Shown: positions 59,784 through 64,000 of the stretch, one piece after another
Layout: every line of letters starts with the position of its first letter
Position numbering within the stretch: the first letter of the stretch is position 1
DNA from: Pseudomonas sp. PB106
GTDB lineage: Bacteria > Pseudomonadota > Gammaproteobacteria > Pseudomonadales > Pseudomonadaceae
Length of the DNA: 64,000 nucleotides
Direction: 5' to 3'
Assembly: GCF_009764645.1 (NCBI RefSeq)
Contig: NZ_RWIM01000061.1
Location: 1-64,000, forward strand
Made by a program: the position numbers and the translations under genes
Notes under the pieces: generated by a model
The model's database searches: none
Told to the model about the DNA's origin: nothing
The model's input: only the letters and a program-made list of their open reading frames with translations

Positions 59784-60224
59784 TTGTTCAGAAAGATCCT
59801 TGTTGTCTGCGTGGGCAACATATGCCGAAGTCCGACGGCAGAACTCATGTTGCGTAACGCACTGGCGCCTTCATCGATTTCGGTGTCTTCCGCCGGCCTC
59901 TCCGCCCGCGTCGGCGAGGGCGTCGAGGCCTCGGCGCGACAGGTGCTCGAAGACCACGGACACAATGCCGACGGATTCAAGGCGCGGCAACTGACCTCGG
60001 ACATTGTCAATGAATCAGACCTGATTCTGGTCATGGAAAAAGAGCATGTAAATCAAGTGCTGAAGATTGCCTCTCACGCCAGAGGCAAAGTGTTTCTGCT
60101 CGGCAAGTGGCAGAGCGAGCGCGAAATACAAGACCCGTATCGTCAAGGCAAGGCCGCTTTTATTCATGCCCACGCATTGATTGAAGATGCTGTTAGTTCA
60201 TGGGCAAAGCGTCTCGGGCATTGA
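59784..60224 (+). CDS. wzb: Low molecular weight protein-tyrosine phosphatase (Wzb type)
   Basis: Dephosphorylates the tyrosine kinase Wzc during polysaccharide export. 146 residues: P-loop VVCVGNICRSPTAEL with Cys9 and Arg15 (C-x5-R), and the acid loop QDPYRQGKAAF with Asp117. Translation probably starts at the TTG at 59784, 13 bases after AGGAAAG; the open frame upstream to 59736 lacks family residues. First gene of the exopolysaccharide cluster, followed by wzc after 39 bp. wzb is used as the general name. Confidence 0.9.
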   Translation: MFRKILVVCVGNICRSPTAELMLRNALAPSSISVSSAGLSARVGEGVEASARQVLEDHGHNADGFKARQLTSDIVNESDLILVMEKEHVNQVLKIASHARGKVFLLGKWQSEREIQDPYRQGKAAFIHAHALIEDAVSSWAKRLGH

Positions 60225-60263
60225 TGAATATTCTTCAGAACAGTGAATGGTAAGAACAGACTT

Positions 60264-62492
60264 ATGCAGTTACCGTCCGTAATCGGCACCCGCGACAATG
60301 ATCAAGACAGTATTGATCTGCTCGGCATCTTTGGCAGCCTGATCGACCAGAAGTGGTTGATCGGTGCGCTGACCGGCGCCTTCATGGTCACCGGCGTCGC
60401 CTATGCGGTTCTGGCCACGCCGGTGTACCTAGCCAACGCGCTGGTGCAGGTCGAACCGAAAAAGAACGACATGCTCGGTTTCTCCGACCTCAACAGCATG
60501 CTCGGTGGGCAATCGCCGTCGGTGACCGAAATCGGCATTATCAAATCCCGCGCAGTGATCGGCAAAACCGTCGACGACCTGCGTCTGGACATCGACGTCA
60601 CCCCCAACACCTTCCCGATGATTGGCGGTTTTCTCGCCCGGCGTTATCGCGGCGAAACCGAGACCAGCGTCGCGGCGCCGCGTTTCGGCCTGAACAGCTA
60701 CGCCTGGGGCGGTGAGCGCCTGGAGTTTGCCCGGCTGAATCTGCCAAAAGAACTGCTGGGCAAGAAACTCACCCTGATCGCTGGCGAACAGAAGCACTTC
60801 CAGTTGCTCGATGACAACGACAACCTGCTGGTCGACGGCGTCGCCGGTGAAGCGTTCGCGCAGGACGGCGTAGAAGGGCAGATCACCCAGTTGCAGGCCA
60901 ATCCCGGAACGCGTTTCGAAGTGGTGCGCAACCCACGGATCGTGACCATTCAGGGTTATCAGGACGCGCTGGACATCTCCGAGCAAGGCAAGGAATCGGG
61001 GATTATCAAACTGGCACTGGCCAGCAGTGACGCCGCCGAGGCGGTGAAGATTCTCAACAAGATCGCCGCGCTGTACGTCGACCAGAACGTGCGCCGCACC
61101 TCAGCGGAGGCCGCGCAGAGTCTGGCGTTCCTGCAAAGCCAGTTGCCGCAGGTCAAACGTGATCTGGCCAAGGCCAGTGATGCGCTGAATGTCTACCAGA
61201 CCCACGGCAAGACCGTGAACATCTCGCTGGAAACGCAATCGGTGCTCGGTCAGTCCGTGGCGCTGGAAACGCGGATTTCCGAGCTGAAAATGCAGCAGGC
61301 GGAGATGGACCGCAAGTTCACCAAGCAGCATCCGGCCTATCGTGCGTTGATGAGCCAGATTGGCGAACTGACCCAGCAACAGAAGTCGCTGGAAGGCAAG
61401 GTCGGCGACCTGCCCGCCACGCAGCAGGAATTGCTTAACCTGACCCGCGATGTCGAAGTCGCTTCGCAGATCTACACGCAGTTGCTGAACAAAGCCCAGG
61501 AGCTGGACATCGTCCGCGCCGGTGCGGTGGGTAACGTGCGTCTGGTCGATACGGCTGACGTCGACCTGACCAGTCCGGTCAAACCGAAAAAAGCCCTGAT
61601 TGTGCTAATCGCTACATTCTTCGGTGCCTTCGTCGGCGTGGCGCTGGTGCTCCTGCGCAAATCCCTGAGCCGTGGTCTCGAAGGCCCGGAAGCCATCGAG
61701 CAGCTCGGTTTGCCGGTGTACGCCTCGATCCCCTACAGCGCGTTGCAGCAGGAAGAAGACAGCAAAAAAGGTCGCGCCCGCGATGGCGCCGACAAGCCGG
61801 CTTACCTGCTGGCGCTGCGCAACCCGACCGATCTTTCCATCGAATCGATCCGCAGTCTTCGCACCTGCCTGCACTTCGCCGGGCTCGATTCGACCAATAA
61901 CCGCATCATGATTTCCGGGCCGAGCCCGCAAGTCGGCAAGACCTTCGTCTCGTCCAACCTTGCGGCGGTCATGGCGCTCAGCGGTCAGCGCGTGGTGCTG
62001 ATCGATGCTGACATGCGCAAAGGGCATCTGCACAAAACCCTCAACACGCCGATCACCAACGGTTTGTCCGACCTGCTGGTCAAGCGCTGCAGCATCGATC
62101 AGGCGATCAACAAAGTCGAAGTCGACAACCTGCACTTCATCAGTCGCGGGCAGGTGCCGCCCAATCCTTCCGAGCTGTTGATGCACGCCAACTTCCGCGA
62201 CTTGCTCGCCGAACTGAGCGAGCGCTACGACCTGGTGATCATCGATACGCCGCCGCTCCTGGCGGTGACCGACGCGGCGATTGTCGGCCGTGAAGCGGGC
62301 ATCAGCCTGATCGTCACGCGCTTCGGGGTGAACCCGGCCAAAGAGATCGAACTGACCATCCGCCGCTTCGCGCAGAACGGCATCGAGTTGAAAGGCGCGG
62401 TGTTCAACGGCGTCGAGAAGCGTGCCGCCAGTTACTACGGCAACGGCGGCTACGGCTATTACAACTACGAATACGCGTCCGACAAATCCTGA
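60264..62492 (+). CDS. wzc: Polysaccharide co-polymerase / tyrosine autokinase (Wzc type)
   Basis: Inner-membrane PCP-2a protein that controls polymer length and export. 742 residues: N-terminal helix (LIGALTGAFMVTGVAYAVLA), Wzz domain with large periplasmic loop and coiled coil (LAFLQSQLPQVKRDLAKASDALNVY), second helix with PVKPKKALIVLIATFFGAF, then a BY-kinase domain: Walker A SGPSPQVGKT (Lys559), Walker A' VVLIDADMRKG, Walker B LVIIDTPPLL. The C-terminus is a Tyr-rich cluster (ASYYGNGGYGYYNYEY) for autophosphorylation. The ATG at 60264 is used; a GTG at 60243 is possible. Confidence 0.93.
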   Translation: MQLPSVIGTRDNDQDSIDLLGIFGSLIDQKWLIGALTGAFMVTGVAYAVLATPVYLANALVQVEPKKNDMLGFSDLNSMLGGQSPSVTEIGIIKSRAVIGKTVDDLRLDIDVTPNTFPMIGGFLARRYRGETETSVAAPRFGLNSYAWGGERLEFARLNLPKELLGKKLTLIAGEQKHFQLLDDNDNLLVDGVAGEAFAQDGVEGQITQLQANPGTRFEVVRNPRIVTIQGYQDALDISEQGKESGIIKLALASSDAAEAVKILNKIAALYVDQNVRRTSAEAAQSLAFLQSQLPQVKRDLAKASDALNVYQTHGKTVNISLETQSVLGQSVALETRISELKMQQAEMDRKFTKQHPAYRALMSQIGELTQQQKSLEGKVGDLPATQQELLNLTRDVEVASQIYTQLLNKAQELDIVRAGAVGNVRLVDTADVDLTSPVKPKKALIVLIATFFGAFVGVALVLLRKSLSRGLEGPEAIEQLGLPVYASIPYSALQQEEDSKKGRARDGADKPAYLLALRNPTDLSIESIRSLRTCLHFAGLDSTNNRIMISGPSPQVGKTFVSSNLAAVMALSGQRVVLIDADMRKGHLHKTLNTPITNGLSDLLVKRCSIDQAINKVEVDNLHFISRGQVPPNPSELLMHANFRDLLAELSERYDLVIIDTPPLLAVTDAAIVGREAGISLIVTRFGVNPAKEIELTIRRFAQNGIELKGAVFNGVEKRAASYYGNGGYGYYNYEYASDKS

Positions 62493-62532
62493 CTGTCAGC
62501 GACTGTTTTTTCCTGTTTGAAGTGGGTGATTT

Positions 62533-63615
62533 GTGAAGAAAATACTGCACGTGGCAGAGACGATCAAAGGTGGCGTCGCGACCGTTATCCGCACGATTTC
62601 GGCCTCGCCCGAAGGCGACGCGGCGAACTACGAGCTGGTGTATCTGGTGCCAGACGATCAGGCCAGGGAATTGCACGGCATCGGCGCGCAGCAGATCCGC
62701 ACCTTCCCTCGCACCGGGCGCAACGTGCCGTCGTTGCTGCGCTTCGCCTGGCGCCTGACTCAAGTGATGCTCAAGGAAAAACCCGATGTGGTGCATTTGC
62801 ACAGCACCTTCTCCGGGGTGATCGGCCGTTGCGTGTGCGTGCTGTTGCGACCGTGGCGCAAGCCGAAAATCGTCTATTGCCCGCATGCGTTTTCGTTTTT
62901 GATGGAAAGCTCGCCGATCAAGCAGAAAGTCTATGCGTGGATCGAGCGGGTGCTGCAGAAGGTCACCGACGTGATCATCTGCGTCAGCCAGTACGAGCTG
63001 GATAAAGCCGCGCGGTTCGGCATCGAGCGCAAGCGCATGAAGCTCATCTACAACGGCATTCATCACAGGGATGACGCGCCGAAAACTGACAGCCCGGCGC
63101 CGATTCATTTGCTGTTCGTCGGTCGCCTCGACTACCAAAAAGGCTTCGACGTGCTGCTCAAGGCCTACGCCAAGGTCCAGCGCAGCGACATGAAGCTGAC
63201 CGTGGTTGGCAGCGCCGTCAACGAGGACGCGGTCGAGTGCCCGCCGATGGACGGCGTCGAGTACCTGCCGTGGGTCACGCCGAGCGAGGTGCAGGCGCTG
63301 TATCAACAATCCGATGCGCTGATCGTGCCGAGTCGCTGGGAAGGTTTCGCCATGGTGCCGCTGGAAGGCATGGCCATGGGTTTGCCGGTGATCGCCAGCA
63401 ATTGCACGTCGCTGCCAGAACTGGTCACCAACGAAGTGTCCGGCTACGTCTTTCCGTCCGGTGATCACCAGGCGTTGGCCGACGTGCTGAAGAAAATCCA
63501 GAAGCCACGCCTGCTCGACCTCGGCAACGAAGGACGGAGCATCGTCCGCGAGCGTTTCAGCGCCGCGTTGATGATTCGCCAGACCTACGACCTGTATCGC
63601 GCTCCCACTTTTTAA
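62533..63615 (+). CDS. GT4-family glycosyltransferase
   Basis: Cytoplasmic or membrane-associated transferase that adds a sugar to the growing lipid-linked repeat unit. 360 residues, GT-B fold: KILHVAETIKGGVATVIRTI, VVHLHSTFSGVIGR at the N-domain, then LLFVGRLDYQKGFDVLLKAYAKV and the C-domain donor motif PSRWEGFAMVPLEGMAMGLPVIASN (E-x7-E). The start is GTG at 62533. Sugar donor and acceptor cannot be told from sequence. It lies 40 bp after wzc in one operon. Confidence 0.9.
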   Translation: MKKILHVAETIKGGVATVIRTISASPEGDAANYELVYLVPDDQARELHGIGAQQIRTFPRTGRNVPSLLRFAWRLTQVMLKEKPDVVHLHSTFSGVIGRCVCVLLRPWRKPKIVYCPHAFSFLMESSPIKQKVYAWIERVLQKVTDVIICVSQYELDKAARFGIERKRMKLIYNGIHHRDDAPKTDSPAPIHLLFVGRLDYQKGFDVLLKAYAKVQRSDMKLTVVGSAVNEDAVECPPMDGVEYLPWVTPSEVQALYQQSDALIVPSRWEGFAMVPLEGMAMGLPVIASNCTSLPELVTNEVSGYVFPSGDHQALADVLKKIQKPRLLDLGNEGRSIVRERFSAALMIRQTYDLYRAPTF

Positions 63616-63630
63616 GTAGAACTCAAGCAT

Positions 63631-64000
63631 ATGAACGTAACGATTTTGCATGGCTACAGTGCGTCCAACTCCGGTGACGGCCTGCTCGTCGATCTGGCCA
63701 TCGCCCTGGTGCAGCGCAACTTTGGCGAAGACACCGCGATCAGTGTGGTGGCCTCCGATCCGGACTCTTTCAGCTATTTGCCGCACCCGCGTTTTGATGC
63801 GCCGGTCATGGCCGCCAAGGGCCTGGGTCGGGTCAAGCAAGCGGTGTTTCTCAACCAGTCCTATGCCGGGCTGGCGGATCTGTTGAAGAAAACTGATCTG
63901 ATCGTCGGTGTCGGTGGCGGCTATATGCGTTCGAAAAGCGCTTTCGAACACGTCAAGTTGAAGCTCGGCCACGCCAAGCAACTGGAAACCGCGATCCTCA
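63631..64000 (+). CDS. Polysaccharide pyruvyl transferase family protein (3' end outside window)
   Basis: The first 123 codons of a CsaB/WcaK-like protein: MNVTILHGYSASNSGDGLLVDLAIALVQRNFG opening resembles the G-N-x-GD-type N-terminus of the family, followed by VVASDPDSFSYLP and DLIVGVGGGYMRSKS, the usual glycine-rich turn before the active site. It would add ketal pyruvate from phosphoenolpyruvate to a sugar, giving an acidic polymer. It begins 15 bp after the glycosyltransferase gene and continues past the window end. Confidence 0.82.
   Translation, partial: MNVTILHGYSASNSGDGLLVDLAIALVQRNFGEDTAISVVASDPDSFSYLPHPRFDAPVMAAKGLGRVKQAVFLNQSYAGLADLLKKTDLIVGVGGGYMRSKSAFEHVKLKLGHAKQLETAIL

Overview
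The window is chromosomal DNA of a Pseudomonas, most likely of the P. fluorescens group. The basis is the Pseudomonas-type 5S rRNA end, high-GC codon use, several families of REP-like inverted repeats, and a gene order that, as I remember it, follows P. aeruginosa PAO1 in long blocks (slt-uup-usp-fadBA-topA-sulA/lexA-psrA-nagZ-mtnP-mfd-gap; sth-glpQ-pilZ-lolCDE; copRS-cupredoxin-queF-mlaA-pilZ-rssBC-tal). No plasmid, prophage, transposase, integrase, CRISPR array or tRNA gene was seen.

Layout. 1-110: end of an rRNA operon (3' part of 5S plus terminator). 0.3-12.3 kb: a PBP2 gene, an LprI-like periplasmic protein, an ADP-ribosylglycohydrolase without a normal start codon, an SRPBCC protein, a GacA/Rsm-type regulatory RNA (rsmX-like, about 4560-4676), acnA, rlmM, tusA, a MATE efflux pump and pdxB. 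12.5-31.6 kb: an ABC exporter, slt, uup, a universal stress protein, the beta-oxidation operon fadBA, topA, the SOS pair lexA-sulA with two LexA boxes, psrA with two operator-like boxes, and nagZ-mtnP. 31.7-45.9 kb: the minus-strand mfd-csiV-SNF2 helicase operon, an N-terminally extended GAPDH, an MFS carboxylate transporter, an apbE without its usual nqr neighbours, sth, a glycerophosphodiesterase and a PilZ protein. 46-57 kb: lolC-lolD-lolE, the copper-type two-component pair copRS with a divergent secreted cupredoxin, queF, mlaA, a second PilZ protein and rssB-rssC. 57.4-64 kb: tal, a secreted clan-A glycoside hydrolase, and the start of an exopolysaccharide cluster (Wzb phosphatase, Wzc tyrosine kinase, GT4 glycosyltransferase, polysaccharide pyruvyl transferase cut by the window end).

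The genes are mainly core housekeeping: cell wall synthesis and recycling (mrdA, slt, nagZ), fatty acid catabolism with its regulator, DNA repair and SOS, lipoprotein export, outer-membrane lipid asymmetry and post-transcriptional control. The accessory part is the exopolysaccharide cluster after 58.5 kb. The most interesting points are: the multi-GGA-hairpin sRNA; apbE left without nqrA-F or nqrM; terminator-like structures so close to nagZ and lolE that they must lie in the leaders of those genes; a HAD-family protein without its nucleophile; and a hydrolase ORF whose conserved N-terminus can only begin at a CTG.
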